DNA of 28,738 nucleotides from a virus (IMGVR_UViG_3300025132_000212:1-28738), one strand, 5' to 3'. Positions 5,273 to 14,177 are shown, numbered from the stretch's first letter. Numbers and translations are program-made. Notes: generated by a model not told the origin, from the letters alone.

Positions 5273-5627
5273 GAGCAGGTATTCTGCCTGGAGTTCTGAT
5301 AATTTAGTCCAGTTTCGCACTGAGGCGGGTATAAGCCGCCGTGAGATGGCTGATAAGCTGGGTGTTTCGTACAGAATGTATTGTTATTATGAGAGCGGTC
5401 ATACAAAAATAGACTTGCCTCTTGAATATGCGGTGCGTTGGCTGTCTGTTGACCCGATGGTTAGAGAGAATAGCGCAGGTTCCCTGACAGATTTTCAAAA
5501 AGAGAGGATAAATCGTCTTTTGGGTGCTATTGAAAAGTACCCCGCGTCCAATTTAGACGAAAAAGGGCAGAAAATTTTACTACAATGCGTTGATGAGATT
5601 TCAACTTTAGTAGATGCGGTTGCCTGA
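5253..5627 (+). CDS. XRE-family helix-turn-helix regulator
   Basis: Residues about 17-62 form a Cro/CI-type helix-turn-helix: LVQFRTEAGISRREMADKLG, VSYRMYCYYESG, then a helix ending in VRWLSV. The C-terminal half (about 75-124) is helical and probably mediates dimerisation. Ribosome site TGGAGG lies 7 bp before the ATG, which sits inside the preceding gene. The TGTCAAA...TTTGACA palindromes in front of its own operon and of P1 and P2 are good candidate targets. I infer an early-gene repressor or switch. It is not necessarily a lysogeny repressor, since no integrase is seen. Confidence 0.78.
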   Translation: MQNGRGKSRYSAWSSDNLVQFRTEAGISRREMADKLGVSYRMYCYYESGHTKIDLPLEYAVRWLSVDPMVRENSAGSLTDFQKERINRLLGAIEKYPASNLDEKGQKILLQCVDEISTLVDAVA

Positions 5628-5648
5628 TACGTTAAATTAGCCTATGAT
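5620..5648 (+). promoter_or_regulatory. Candidate promoter for the morphogenesis operon
   Basis: -35-like TTGCCT (5620-5625), 17-bp spacer, -10-like TATGAT (5643-5648), about 30 bp before the next start codon. It overlaps the end of the regulator gene. Spacing is ideal but box quality is moderate. Read-through from P4 is also possible because no terminator separates them. Confidence 0.45.
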
Positions 5649-5678
5649 TGTCGCATCAACTAATTTTAGGCGGTGAAA

Positions 5679-7583
5679 ATGATGCAAAACAACCCAATGG
5701 GCGCTATGATGCCTCAAGGAGTAGCGCCCGCAGCCTCTACAGGCTTAAATTTTCAGAGTGACCCCTCTATGAGGGCTCAATTTAAGGGTTTTATGTCTGG
5801 AATGCAGGCAAAACAGCCTGCTCCAGCAGCTCCAATGATGCAACAACCGTTGCCGATGCCTTCTCCGATGCAAAATATAGATATTTTTCAGCCTTCTATG
5901 CCGATGCAGATGGCGATGGGTGGTTCTGTGCCTCGTTCTACGCAAATTGCAGGTCAGCCTCACATGTTATCGTATATTACTCCTGGTGAGGCTAATGTTT
6001 TGCAGTCTATGGGTGGTTCTGGCGCTCCTGGGCCAGGTGGTATTCCGTCATTTTTCTTTGACACCGCTGAATTTGGTGCTGGTGGTGGAGGTTACAGCGA
6101 CCCTTATGAAAGCCCCGGCACTGCTGGCACTACTAATTTCACTAGCGGCGGCGTTGACAACAGTCTTGAGTTTGGCGGTAGCGGTGATGGCAACAGGTAT
6201 GACAGTAGTGGCAACACAGTAAATTTTAGCACTACTACTACACCTGGCGCTGGGGCTGGGATGGACAGCCCTGAAGTTTATGCAAGGGATGCTTTATCTA
6301 ATTTAATGGCTCGTGAAGCTGCTCGTATTGATGCTCAGGATATTACTGCTCGTGGGGGAATGCCTGAAATTGAGGAGGGTTTTGGCCCCACTAGTAAGGT
6401 TATAGGCATGTCTCAGCAGCCTATGGAAGCTGAGTTTGCTAATTTGGGAGGTGCTGGAACTGGGGCTGCCTCTAATGTTCAGGCCATATCAAACATAGCA
6501 GATGTTTTGGGCGAAAATGCAAGGGCGCAGAGCAATTTATTAGATACCGTATTTGATTCAGACGACTACATGTCTACGCCTGACACTGTTTTTGATGTTG
6601 ACACCACTTTCACTGGCCCTATTGGGGTTCCCGATGCGATTAGGGAGCAAAGAGCGCAACTGCAAGCACGGCAGCAAGCTTCTCCTGATGTTCAAGCTAT
6701 GCAAAATCTTGTTAGTTCTGTTAATATCGCCACTCCGACATCTCGCCCTGACGGTCTTGGTTTTGGTTCTATAGCTGTTGAAGAAGCTAACCCAGCAGCG
6801 TTTGGGCGTGGGGGGCGTCAAGCTCCTGAACTAGGCTTTGATTTAGGCGGCATGGGCGCTGAAGGTGAGGCTGTTCCCTCCAGCGCAGTACAGCAGGCCA
6901 TTGATGAGGCTCGCGCCAAGGGAGGTGATACAACAACCGTTGAACTTGGTCCCAAGGGGAGCTATAGCACTCAATTTGAGCAGGTTAGAGATATTCCTGG
7001 GTACGACCCTAATGCGGAGGTTCCTGGGATATTTACTACTGCCAAAGGCAATGCTGCTATGGACAAGCTTTTAGATCGCGCCCAGAATTTTAAGGAAAGC
7101 GGTATTGGCGGGTTTCTGAACAAGATTACTGGTGGACGCGCAAACTTTGCGAATCGCATGGCTTCTGACATCATAAACAAGGGTTATACTCCGATTTTTG
7201 ACAGGGCTGGCAATATTGTTGCTACACGCAACCCTGAAACAGGCCAGTTGGGCGCTGGAAGTGTTGAGGCTCGTATTCCCGGCATGGCTGGCACCGGAGG
7301 AGGGGGCGGCGCTCCACAAATGTCTGTTGCTGACCAAGTTGCTGCGGCGTTGAAGCGCCTTGGAATTGGAGAAGATGATGAGGGTGAAAAAGCCCCACCA
7401 ATGATTAATCGGCCTCCTGAAGCTGGCCCTGGCGATCCCATTACTTTTCCTGTAAATCAACCGACAGAAGCGGCTCAAGTAGCTAATCCTTTAAAATTTG
7501 GCTACGGTCAGATAAGTGGTTTAACTCCTAATTTAAACAGCGCGGCTGATGATTTTTTAAAGTTGTTGGGCGGCGGCAGATAA
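5679..7583 (+). CDS. Large Met/Gly/Pro-rich protein, virion candidate
   Basis: This 634-aa protein has low-complexity character throughout. An N-terminal Met/Gln/Pro-rich stretch (1-80) is followed by a motif block at about 80-123, MAMGGSVPRSTQIAGQPHML then YITPGEANVLQSMGGSG and GPGGIPSFF, a block I associate with open-ocean phage proteins. A long Gly/Ala/Thr/Ser-rich region follows, then a Lys/Gly helix-poor part near 470-510 (GIGGFLNKITGGRANFANRM) and a Pro-rich tail. It has no enzyme motif. The start is ATG ATG at 5679/5682 after TAGGCGG; an in-frame GTG at 5673 overlaps that site. Being first in the structural operon, just before terL, fits a virion or ejected protein, but this is inference. 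Confidence 0.7.
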   Translation: MMQNNPMGAMMPQGVAPAASTGLNFQSDPSMRAQFKGFMSGMQAKQPAPAAPMMQQPLPMPSPMQNIDIFQPSMPMQMAMGGSVPRSTQIAGQPHMLSYITPGEANVLQSMGGSGAPGPGGIPSFFFDTAEFGAGGGGYSDPYESPGTAGTTNFTSGGVDNSLEFGGSGDGNRYDSSGNTVNFSTTTTPGAGAGMDSPEVYARDALSNLMAREAARIDAQDITARGGMPEIEEGFGPTSKVIGMSQQPMEAEFANLGGAGTGAASNVQAISNIADVLGENARAQSNLLDTVFDSDDYMSTPDTVFDVDTTFTGPIGVPDAIREQRAQLQARQQASPDVQAMQNLVSSVNIATPTSRPDGLGFGSIAVEEANPAAFGRGGRQAPELGFDLGGMGAEGEAVPSSAVQQAIDEARAKGGDTTTVELGPKGSYSTQFEQVRDIPGYDPNAEVPGIFTTAKGNAAMDKLLDRAQNFKESGIGGFLNKITGGRANFANRMASDIINKGYTPIFDRAGNIVATRNPETGQLGAGSVEARIPGMAGTGGGGGAPQMSVADQVAAALKRLGIGEDDEGEKAPPMINRPPEAGPGDPITFPVNQPTEAAQVANPLKFGYGQISGLTPNLNSAADDFLKLLGGGR

Positions 7584-7588
7584 GATGA

Positions 7589-9073
7589 ATGAACCAAAAC
7601 TTTGACATACCTCTTGAGTTTCTTACTGACGATGAGGTTCAAGAACTTAGTAAGTTTGTAGGCAGGCTAGAGGAAGTTTCTAAAAGGGATGAGTCGCAAA
7701 GCGATTTTATAACTTTTGTAAAACATGTCTGGCCTACATTTATTGAGGGCAATCATCACAAGATATACGCTGAAAAGCTACAGAAAGTGGCTGAAGGCAA
7801 GATAAAGCGGTTAATTATTAATATGCCGCCCAGACACACAAAGTCTGAGTTTGCGTCATATTTGTTTCCTGCATGGCTTATGGGACGCAATCCAAATACA
7901 AAGGTTATTCAGGCAACGCACACGGCTGAGTTAGCTGTTGGTTTTGGTCGTAAAGTTAAGAACCTTATCGACAGTGAAATATATCGTGACATATTTCCTG
8001 ATTTAGCGTTAGCTAGTGATGCGAAAGCATCTGGTCGTTGGTCTACATCCAAAGGGGGCGAGTATTATGCCGTGGGTGTCGGTGGTGCGCTCGCTGGTCG
8101 TGGTGCTGACTTGTGTATCATTGATGATCCTGTATCTGAACAGGATGCGTTATCACCTACCGCACTCGATAATATTTACGAATGGTACACATCAGGCCCA
8201 AGACAAAGACTCCAGCCAGGCGGGTCAATAATCATCGTGATGACACGGTGGAGTATACGGGATTTAACGGCGAAAGTGTTGCAGAAGCAGGCCGAGGGCG
8301 GGGCGGATCAATGGGATGTTGTGGAGTTCCCGGCGATATTTCCAGATTCAGACAACGTGTTGTGGCCCGAATACTGGAAACGAGAAGAATTAGACGCTGT
8401 TAAAGCATCTATTCCTGTTTCTAAATGGAACTCTCAGTATTTACAAAATCCAACAGCCGAAGAAGGGGCGATTATCAAGAGGGAGTGGTGGAATGTTTGG
8501 GATAGTGGTAGCCCGCCTGCCTGTTCGTACATCATACAATCATACGACACAGCCTTCTCTAAGTCAGAGAGGGCGGACTACTCTGCTATTACTACTTGGG
8601 GCATTTTTGAACCTGTGGATGGAGACGGCGAGGCCATCATCTTACTTGACGCGCAGCGAGGTCGATGGGATTTTCCAGAACTTAAAGACGCTGCCCAAGA
8701 TTTATATACAGAGTTTGAGCCAGACATGGTGCTTATTGAACAAAAGGCCAGTGGTATGCCCCTCACCCAAGAACTGCGGAGAATGGGGGTGCCTGTCACG
8801 CCCTTTACCCCTTCAAGAGGGGCGGATAAGTTCACACGGATGAATGCTTGTGCGCCTGTTTTTGAGTCTGGTATGGTGTGGCGACCTGATATGAATTTTG
8901 CTGAGGAAGTGGTTGAGGAATGTGCCTCATTTCCCAACGGTGAACATGATGACTTGGCTGATTCGATGACACAGGCTATACTCAGGTTCAGGCAGGGTGG
9001 ATTTATCATTACTCCCTCTGATTATGATGAAGACGATTACCGTGAATTTAATAGGAAACGGGAGTATTACTGA
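7589..9073 (+). CDS. terL: Terminase large subunit
   Basis: This is the ATPase and nuclease of the DNA-packaging motor, acting at the portal. The ATPase domain has a Walker A-type PPRHTKSE (residues 80-87) with the lysine in the atypical late position usual for TerL, Walker B LCIIDD (175-180), and a coupling-type segment IIIVMTRW (214-221). The C-terminal RNase H-like nuclease has the three acidic positions in SYDTAFS (Asp320), VLIEQKASG (Glu384) and EHDDLADS (Asp454/Asp455). Length (494 aa) is typical. The ATG at 7589 follows TAAG closely; an ATG at 7585 is out of frame and stops after six codons. It overlaps the next gene by TGATG. Confidence 0.96.
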   Translation: MNQNFDIPLEFLTDDEVQELSKFVGRLEEVSKRDESQSDFITFVKHVWPTFIEGNHHKIYAEKLQKVAEGKIKRLIINMPPRHTKSEFASYLFPAWLMGRNPNTKVIQATHTAELAVGFGRKVKNLIDSEIYRDIFPDLALASDAKASGRWSTSKGGEYYAVGVGGALAGRGADLCIIDDPVSEQDALSPTALDNIYEWYTSGPRQRLQPGGSIIIVMTRWSIRDLTAKVLQKQAEGGADQWDVVEFPAIFPDSDNVLWPEYWKREELDAVKASIPVSKWNSQYLQNPTAEEGAIIKREWWNVWDSGSPPACSYIIQSYDTAFSKSERADYSAITTWGIFEPVDGDGEAIILLDAQRGRWDFPELKDAAQDLYTEFEPDMVLIEQKASGMPLTQELRRMGVPVTPFTPSRGADKFTRMNACAPVFESGMVWRPDMNFAEEVVEECASFPNGEHDDLADSMTQAILRFRQGGFIITPSDYDEDDYREFNRKREYY

Positions 9074-9408
9074 TGGCAAAAGAAAAGTACCTTTTTACCC
9101 GCATGGAAAATGCTAAATCAGAACTTACAAAGGCTAAAAAAAGTGGTAGTCAAAACAGAATAAATGCCGCCGAAGAGAGAATAAAAAATCTTGAGGCAAT
9201 GGCTGAAGATGATTATGACTACGGGAAGTTTAAAGAAGGTGGCGAAGCTGTTCCTGCAAAATTTAAAGGATTTTCCAAGCTGCCTGAAGGCGTTCAGCAG
9301 AAAATGGACCCTGACCTTGCTCAGAAATATGAAGCGGGTGGTGCTGTTGGCAGTTGCCGTGGCATGGGTGCTGCTATGCGCGGTGGCAAGTTCTCTGGGG
9401 TAAAGTGA
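9073..9408 (+). CDS. Small tagged protein (GGAV...RGGKFSGVK tail), 111 aa
   Basis: The N-terminal 45 residues are a charged helix likely to form a coiled coil (MENAKSELTKAKKSGSQNRI). The middle is EDDYDYGKFKEGGEAVPAKF, and the C-terminus is EAGGAVGSCRGMGAAMRGGK then FSGVK. That Gly/Arg/Lys tail recurs in the next three or four proteins. A GACRGMGAAM-like motif is one I know from open-ocean phage proteins. It overlaps terL and the next gene by TGATG on both sides. Function is unknown; a virion or packaging accessory is likely from context. Confidence 0.72.
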   Translation: MAKEKYLFTRMENAKSELTKAKKSGSQNRINAAEERIKNLEAMAEDDYDYGKFKEGGEAVPAKFKGFSKLPEGVQQKMDPDLAQKYEAGGAVGSCRGMGAAMRGGKFSGVK

Positions 9409-9749
9409 TGAGCAATGAATACAATGAAGCAATTCTTGAAAACCTCTTTGAAGAAGGCTTAGAGCTTTATAAGGGTGACGAGAAAAAAGCAGAAAGATAC
9501 GCTAAAAAGAAATTTGAAGACTTGCCAGAGCCAGACTACAAAGCGGAGGGCGGAGATGTCAAAAGACCAACCCCAACATATAAGTCGATGGACATGGGTG
9601 GCGATATTCTTGATTCTTATCTTGCTGGCCTTGGAAACTCTAAGGACACTACTATAAAAGGTGGTGGGTCAAAGAAGCCAAAGCCTATTAAAAAAGCTAA
9701 AGGCGGGGCTGTTTCTCCTCGTAAAGCACAAGGTATGTATCGTGGCTGA
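9408..9749 (+). CDS. Small tagged protein (KGGAVSPRKAQGMYRG tail), 113 aa
   Basis: The start is the ATG at 9408 (TGATG overlap with the previous stop) rather than an in-frame ATG at 9354 inside the previous gene. The N-terminal helix is MSNEYNEAILENLFEEGLEL and is acidic. A Lys-rich segment with KAERYAKKKFEDLPEPDY follows, then MDMGGDILDSYLAGLG, then a Lys/Pro/Gly-rich stretch ending KGGAVSPRKAQGMYRG. The tail keeps KGGAV and a final Arg-Gly but lacks KFKG. The next gene's GTG start lies inside its last codons. Function is unknown. Confidence 0.7.
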   Translation: MSNEYNEAILENLFEEGLELYKGDEKKAERYAKKKFEDLPEPDYKAEGGDVKRPTPTYKSMDMGGDILDSYLAGLGNSKDTTIKGGGSKKPKPIKKAKGGAVSPRKAQGMYRG

Positions 9750-9951
9750 TATTCTGGATAAATTTACCAAAGCGGAGCTTAGAAGGATTTTGCGTGGTGA
9801 TTTAAAAAATCAGTATGGTGATGAGTATGATGCTCACATTAAGATGATAGATAATCAGCAAAAAGGCATTCAAAATTTTCCGATTACTAAAAAGCGCTAT
9901 GGTGGCGCTGTTCTTAACGGTCGTGGTGGTAAGTTTAAAGGGGTTTTATGA
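9742..9951 (+). CDS. Small tagged protein (GGAVLNGRGGKFKGVL tail), 69 aa
   Basis: The best start is the GTG at 9742, overlapping the previous stop by 8 bp; upstream in-frame starts (from 9661) give a stretch that reads as an out-of-frame copy of the previous gene. The product begins VADILDKFTKAELRRILRGD, a compact helical region, then KNQYGDEYDAHIKMIDNQQ, then PITKKRYGGAVLNGRGGKFK. The tail is nearly the same as that of the next protein. It ends in ATGA with the following gene. Function is unknown. Confidence 0.68.
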   Translation: MADILDKFTKAELRRILRGDLKNQYGDEYDAHIKMIDNQQKGIQNFPITKKRYGGAVLNGRGGKFKGVL

Positions 9952-10466
9952 TGGCAAATAAATTATTTAGAGGTTCTTTAAAGCCGCGCACAAAAGGCAC
10001 AAAAGATAACCCTTTAACGGATTATGAAAAGCAAATAATTCAAAAGAAGAAGGAGGCCAAGCAGAAAACAGAAGATGCTACTTTTGGAGTTTTAGCTGGA
10101 AAGTTTGGAGATAAGAGTAGCACGTTAAGCGACATTGCTAATTCTTTAGGTGTTACGTTAAAGTCTTTGAAAAAAGAAAACCCTCAAATTGAAGATTTAA
10201 ATAAAATCAGAAAAAACCAGCGTATTAATATTCCTGTAAGAAGACAAACATTTTTTGAAAAGTACATTGCTGGCACAAAAACTAAACCGTCAACTCGTAA
10301 ACTTGTAAATCAAGCTGGAACTGCAGAAGAGTTAGCTGTAAAAAAAGGCGCTGAAGGAAGTGTTTACGAAGGCATGTCAAAAAAAGAAATGAAGGCCATA
10401 TCAAATTTTCGTGGCGGCGGAGCTGTTATGCCTGGCCGTGGTGGTAAGTTTAAGGGTATTTCGTGA
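9948..10466 (+). CDS. LysM-domain protein with C-terminal RGGKFKG tail, 172 aa
   Basis: Residues about 56-97 form a LysM-like domain: SSTLSDIANSLGVTLKSLKK, then NPQIEDLNKIRKNQRINIPV. It shows the usual helix, helix, strand order and the ending 'I..Gq.i.IP', with Asn in place of Gly. LysM binds peptidoglycan N-acetylglucosamine chains. The N-terminus is basic, with helix YEKQIIQKKKEAKQKTED. The C-terminus is FRGGGAVMPGRGGKFKGIS. ATG starts at 9948 and 9951 are both possible. In a phage structural operon a LysM protein may be carried in the virion to contact the wall during entry, or act at lysis. No hydrolase domain is attached. Confidence 0.78.
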   Translation: MMANKLFRGSLKPRTKGTKDNPLTDYEKQIIQKKKEAKQKTEDATFGVLAGKFGDKSSTLSDIANSLGVTLKSLKKENPQIEDLNKIRKNQRINIPVRRQTFFEKYIAGTKTKPSTRKLVNQAGTAEELAVKKGAEGSVYEGMSKKEMKAISNFRGGGAVMPGRGGKFKGIS

Positions 10467-10579
10467 TGTTATTTGAGGTTGGGGCGAGCAATTTTAGCCA
10501 AGGTGAAGCCCTTCATTCTAGGCTTGGCGTGAGAGAACCCTCCACTCAGAGCGTCAGGTTGTTCGTTCCAACGCTGTAA
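10466..10579 (+). CDS. Possible micro-protein, 37 aa
   Basis: The ATG overlaps the previous stop (TGATG), and the frame runs 37 codons to a TAA that overlaps the ribosome site of the next gene. The product (MLFEVGASNFSQGEALHSRL...) has no recognisable feature. It fills most of the 126-bp gap between the LysM gene and the next. The overlap geometry matches real genes around it, but chance is possible at this length. Confidence 0.35.
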   Translation: MLFEVGASNFSQGEALHSRLGVREPSTQSVRLFVPTL

Positions 10580-10592
10580 AAGGAGGCATTAA

Positions 10593-11723
10593 GTGTCAAC
10601 AAAAGATGACATTTTAGAGCCGTTTGATTTTAAAAAATCACCAAGTATGAGCAGCCAGTTATTTAAAGCTGCTCCTGGTGTTTTTGGAGACGGTGACGGA
10701 TTGTCTTTTTTGCAAGGGGCGAACAGGGTTTTGGTTGGCGGCCCTCTTGATGTAATTGATGCGGTTGGCAGAGCTGGGGAGTCTGGGCTTCGCGCAGTTG
10801 CAGAGGGCGTAGAAGCTGCAACAGGCTTAACTGGTATCAAAAGAGATATCTATGGGCTGGGTCAAGCGGCTGGTCTGTTAGCAGGAGCAAGCCCTTCAGC
10901 TTTGTCTGGGGCGAGAGTGCCCTCCACTCGCCGCGCCGCCTCATCTGACTCAACGCCTTCATCTGGCATAATGAAGGTATTAGAAGGGCCACAAAAGCCT
11001 GCTGGTTTATTGCCTGCGCCAAAGCCTAGAAAAGCTTTGGAGGGCGAGATTGTTTCAGGCCCTTCTGATAACTTTCTTCAGGCTCGAGCAAAAAGAGACA
11101 AAGCAATCTCTAAACAGGGCCAAGAAGTATATCAAGAAGAAATGGATTACCTGGGTCTTGAGGACTCGTTTCAGACCATTCGCAATGACATTGAAGATGG
11201 CTTTGTTGGTGCGACTGACAACGGCTTCGAGCCTATGGACGCCGATGGATTTTTCGACACATTTCAGGACCGCATTATGTACGAGCGCATGAAGGCTCAA
11301 GAGCGTGGCGAAAAAGTGAATATGGGCGAGATTATCGCTCAAGAGTTGCCTGAAACCATTGAAGACTTTGAGCGCAGCTTTGGGCTTTTTGTTAGTTCCA
11401 ACGACATGGTTAACAAAATCTCAAAAACAGCAGACGATATTTATGAGTTTGGTGTTGGCGCTGCGAAGAAGCGCAGAGATGAAACCGCACAGGCTGTAAG
11501 CGATATGCGTACTGAGAGAAACCGCTTGGCTATGGATAACCGCAAAAAAGAATATTACAGAAGCATTGGCATTACTGATGATATGACAGATGACCAAATA
11601 AGAGATATACTGTACGAGCGTCAGACAGGAATGCAGCGTGATTTGGCAGGGGCAGGTATACCAAAGCCAAAACCAGAAGGCCCGAATTTGCGCGTTGTGA
11701 TTAATAATAAGGATTTAGACTAA
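10593..11723 (+). CDS. Hypothetical virion/internal protein candidate, 376 aa
   Basis: The GTG start is set by AAAAGGAGG at about 10577-10585; no ATG fits. Residues 40-110 contain Gly/Ala-rich amphipathic helices (FLQGANRVLVGGPLDVIDAV, GLGQAAGLLAGASPSALSG), followed by a Ser/Pro-rich linker and a long acidic, helical C-terminal region (MDYLGLEDSFQTIRNDIED and onward). It sits between TerL-linked small genes and the portal and overlaps the portal by TAATG. Hydrophobic-helix plus coiled layouts are common in ejected internal proteins and head-tail factors. I cannot name the family. Confidence 0.65.
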   Translation: MSTKDDILEPFDFKKSPSMSSQLFKAAPGVFGDGDGLSFLQGANRVLVGGPLDVIDAVGRAGESGLRAVAEGVEAATGLTGIKRDIYGLGQAAGLLAGASPSALSGARVPSTRRAASSDSTPSSGIMKVLEGPQKPAGLLPAPKPRKALEGEIVSGPSDNFLQARAKRDKAISKQGQEVYQEEMDYLGLEDSFQTIRNDIEDGFVGATDNGFEPMDADGFFDTFQDRIMYERMKAQERGEKVNMGEIIAQELPETIEDFERSFGLFVSSNDMVNKISKTADDIYEFGVGAAKKRRDETAQAVSDMRTERNRLAMDNRKKEYYRSIGITDDMTDDQIRDILYERQTGMQRDLAGAGIPKPKPEGPNLRVVINNKDLD

Positions 11724-14173
11724 TGGCAATTGAAAAAGGTATCGGTTCAGGCAACGATAATGTAGTGCCAATGAATCCTCAAGAGCAGGCTGAAATTGAT
11801 GTCATAGAAATGGCAATGCAGCCCGGTCAAGTAACAATGGACGATGGCTCTGTTATTGTTGGTAATATCACTGAAGAAATGATGGCAGCAGAAGTGCCAG
11901 TAGAGATACCTTTTAACTCTAACCTAGTTGATTTTATGGATGAGGCAGAAACCACAGCTATCGCCTCTGACTTGGTTGGTGAGATTGAAGATGACTTGTC
12001 ATCTCGTGAGGATTGGGAAGAAGTTTACAAAAGAGGCATTGATCTTCTTGGTATGAATTATGAAGACAGATCGCAGCCATTTGAAGGCGCGTCTGGTGTA
12101 GTTCATCCTCTTTTAGCCGAATCAGTTACACAGTTTCAAGCGCAGGCTTATCGTGAGTTATTGCCTGCTGGCGGACCTGTTCGCACACAGATAATTGGCG
12201 ATCAGAACAAAGAGGTCTTAGCGCAATCTGAACGTGTTAAGAACTATATGAATTATCAGATTACTTATGAAATGGAGGAGTATGATCCTGAACTGGACCA
12301 AATGCTTTTTTACCTTCCCATCATAGGTTCTACTTTTAAAAAGATTTACTTTGACCCTCTTTTGCAAAGAGCCGTATCTAAATTTGTTCACGCTGAAGAT
12401 CTCATTGTTCCTTACAGCGCAACTGATTTAGCATCAGCAACACGCATTACGCATGTTGTTAAGATGGATAAAAATGAGATAAGAAAGCTACAGCTTACAG
12501 GCTTTTACGCTGATATAGACCTGCCTGGAGATGGCTATGGAGATGAAGATTACTCTGATGTGAAAGAAACCATAGATGAAATACAGGGTATTTCTCCATC
12601 AGGGTCCAGTGAAGAAGTAACGCTGTATGAAGTTCACACAAATTTAGATTTATCTGGTTTTAAAGATGTGGATGCAAACGGTGAAGAGACTGAATTAAAG
12701 CTTCCATATATCGTAACAATTGTAGAAAAAAGTGGCAAAGTTCTGGCGATTCGCCGTAATTATGATGAGACAGATCCTTTGCGCCGTTCTAAGCCTTATT
12801 TTGTGCATTACAAGTTTTTGCCTGGTTTAGGTTTTTACGGATTTGGCCTTACACATATGATTGGCGGACTGTCTCAAGCAGCAACAAGCTTGTTAAGACA
12901 GCTAATTGATGCTGGCACCCTGTCCAACCTCCCTGCGGGGTTCAAGGCTCGTGGCGCTCGTATCCGCGATGAAGACGAACCACTAAATCCCGGTGAGTTT
13001 CGTGATATTGATGTCGCAGGTATGGACATCCGCCAATCGCTCATGACACTTCCGTTTAAAGAGCCTTCACAGACGCTTTATTCGCTTTTAGGAACGCTTG
13101 TTGATTCTGGTCGTAGATTTGCCTCTTTAGCTGACATGAAAGTAGCTGAGATGGGTGGAGAAACACCTGTAGGCACAACTATGGCGATTATGGAGCGCGG
13201 CACAAAAGTTATGTCTGCGATTCACAAGCGCTTGCATTATTCACAAAAGGTTGAATTTAAGCTTTTGGCTAATGTGTTCGCTAGGTTTATGGCCCCTATG
13301 TATCCATACGCGATACCAGGCGCACCTCCAGAGATTAAGGTTGCGGACTTTGATGATCGTATAGATGTTTTGCCTGTGTCAGATCCTAACATCTTTTCTA
13401 TGTCACAGCGTATTGCCTTAGCTCAGACAGAGCTGCAACTGGTTCAATCAAACCCAGAGATACATGGAAACGAACAGGGTTTGTATCAGGCCTACCGTAA
13501 AATGTATGAAGCATTAGGAGTTACCAATGTCGATGCAATCTTACCTCCACCTCCTGTTCCTCAACCTACGAATCCGGCTAAAGAAAACCAAGAGGCAATG
13601 CGTGGAAAGGCTTTACAAGCTTTTCCAGATCAAAATCATAAAGCTCATATTGAAGCGCATTTGGCAATCATTGCAACGCCTGTGGCGCAAGCTAACGCAG
13701 CGATAGTTATGACATTGCAGGGTCATGTTCAGGAGCATCTTGGATTTATGGCTGAAGCTATGGCTCAAGAAGAAATAATGAGAGAATTGTCTCCCGAAGA
13801 ACAAATGCAGATTCAGTCATCTCAAGAAGGCGTGATGGCATTTCAGACAGAGGTTGCATCACGTGCGGCAGATTTGATTGGAGAGCTTACAGAACAATAC
13901 GCTCAAGCCGTCACGCCACCACAACAGCCTGACCCGCTTGTTGCTATACGTCAGCAAGAATTAGCTCTGCGCGAGGCTGATATTCAACGTAAGGCGAAAG
14001 AGGCAGATGACCGCGCCCAGTTAGACCGCGAAAAAGAATTGAATGACCAAATGGCTGAAAGCGCTAGAATAAATATCCAAAAAGAGGCTTTGGATGAAAA
14101 AACCAGAGTGGCAGAGGAGCGTATTCAAACTCAAAGAGATATTGCCGCTCTTAATAACATGACGAAAGGTTGA
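11723..14173 (+). CDS. Portal protein
   Basis: This is the dodecameric head vertex ring through which DNA enters and leaves. Its 816 aa falls in the larger portal class, as in P22-like phages. The N-terminal segment has ASDLVGEIEDDLSSREDWEE, then YEDRSQPFEGASGVVHPLLA, followed by QAYRELLPAGGPVRTQIIGD, a pattern I recognise from portals of environmental podovirus-like phages. A core beta region (about 190-420) and a helical part (GAPPEIKVADFDD...) follow. The last 200 residues are Gln/Ala/Glu-rich coiled coil (QQELALREADIQRKAKEADD), fitting a barrel. It overlaps the gene before it by TAATG. Assignment rests on pattern recall and position near TerL and scaffold. Confidence 0.85.
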   Translation: MAIEKGIGSGNDNVVPMNPQEQAEIDVIEMAMQPGQVTMDDGSVIVGNITEEMMAAEVPVEIPFNSNLVDFMDEAETTAIASDLVGEIEDDLSSREDWEEVYKRGIDLLGMNYEDRSQPFEGASGVVHPLLAESVTQFQAQAYRELLPAGGPVRTQIIGDQNKEVLAQSERVKNYMNYQITYEMEEYDPELDQMLFYLPIIGSTFKKIYFDPLLQRAVSKFVHAEDLIVPYSATDLASATRITHVVKMDKNEIRKLQLTGFYADIDLPGDGYGDEDYSDVKETIDEIQGISPSGSSEEVTLYEVHTNLDLSGFKDVDANGEETELKLPYIVTIVEKSGKVLAIRRNYDETDPLRRSKPYFVHYKFLPGLGFYGFGLTHMIGGLSQAATSLLRQLIDAGTLSNLPAGFKARGARIRDEDEPLNPGEFRDIDVAGMDIRQSLMTLPFKEPSQTLYSLLGTLVDSGRRFASLADMKVAEMGGETPVGTTMAIMERGTKVMSAIHKRLHYSQKVEFKLLANVFARFMAPMYPYAIPGAPPEIKVADFDDRIDVLPVSDPNIFSMSQRIALAQTELQLVQSNPEIHGNEQGLYQAYRKMYEALGVTNVDAILPPPPVPQPTNPAKENQEAMRGKALQAFPDQNHKAHIEAHLAIIATPVAQANAAIVMTLQGHVQEHLGFMAEAMAQEEIMRELSPEEQMQIQSSQEGVMAFQTEVASRAADLIGELTEQYAQAVTPPQQPDPLVAIRQQELALREADIQRKAKEADDRAQLDREKELNDQMAESARINIQKEALDEKTRVAEERIQTQRDIAALNNMTKG

Positions 14174-14177
14174 TAAG

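Noticed and set aside
5673-5681. GTG start for the 634-aa protein
   Set aside because: It overlaps the TAGGCGG ribosome site; the ATG ATG at 5679/5682 is a better start.
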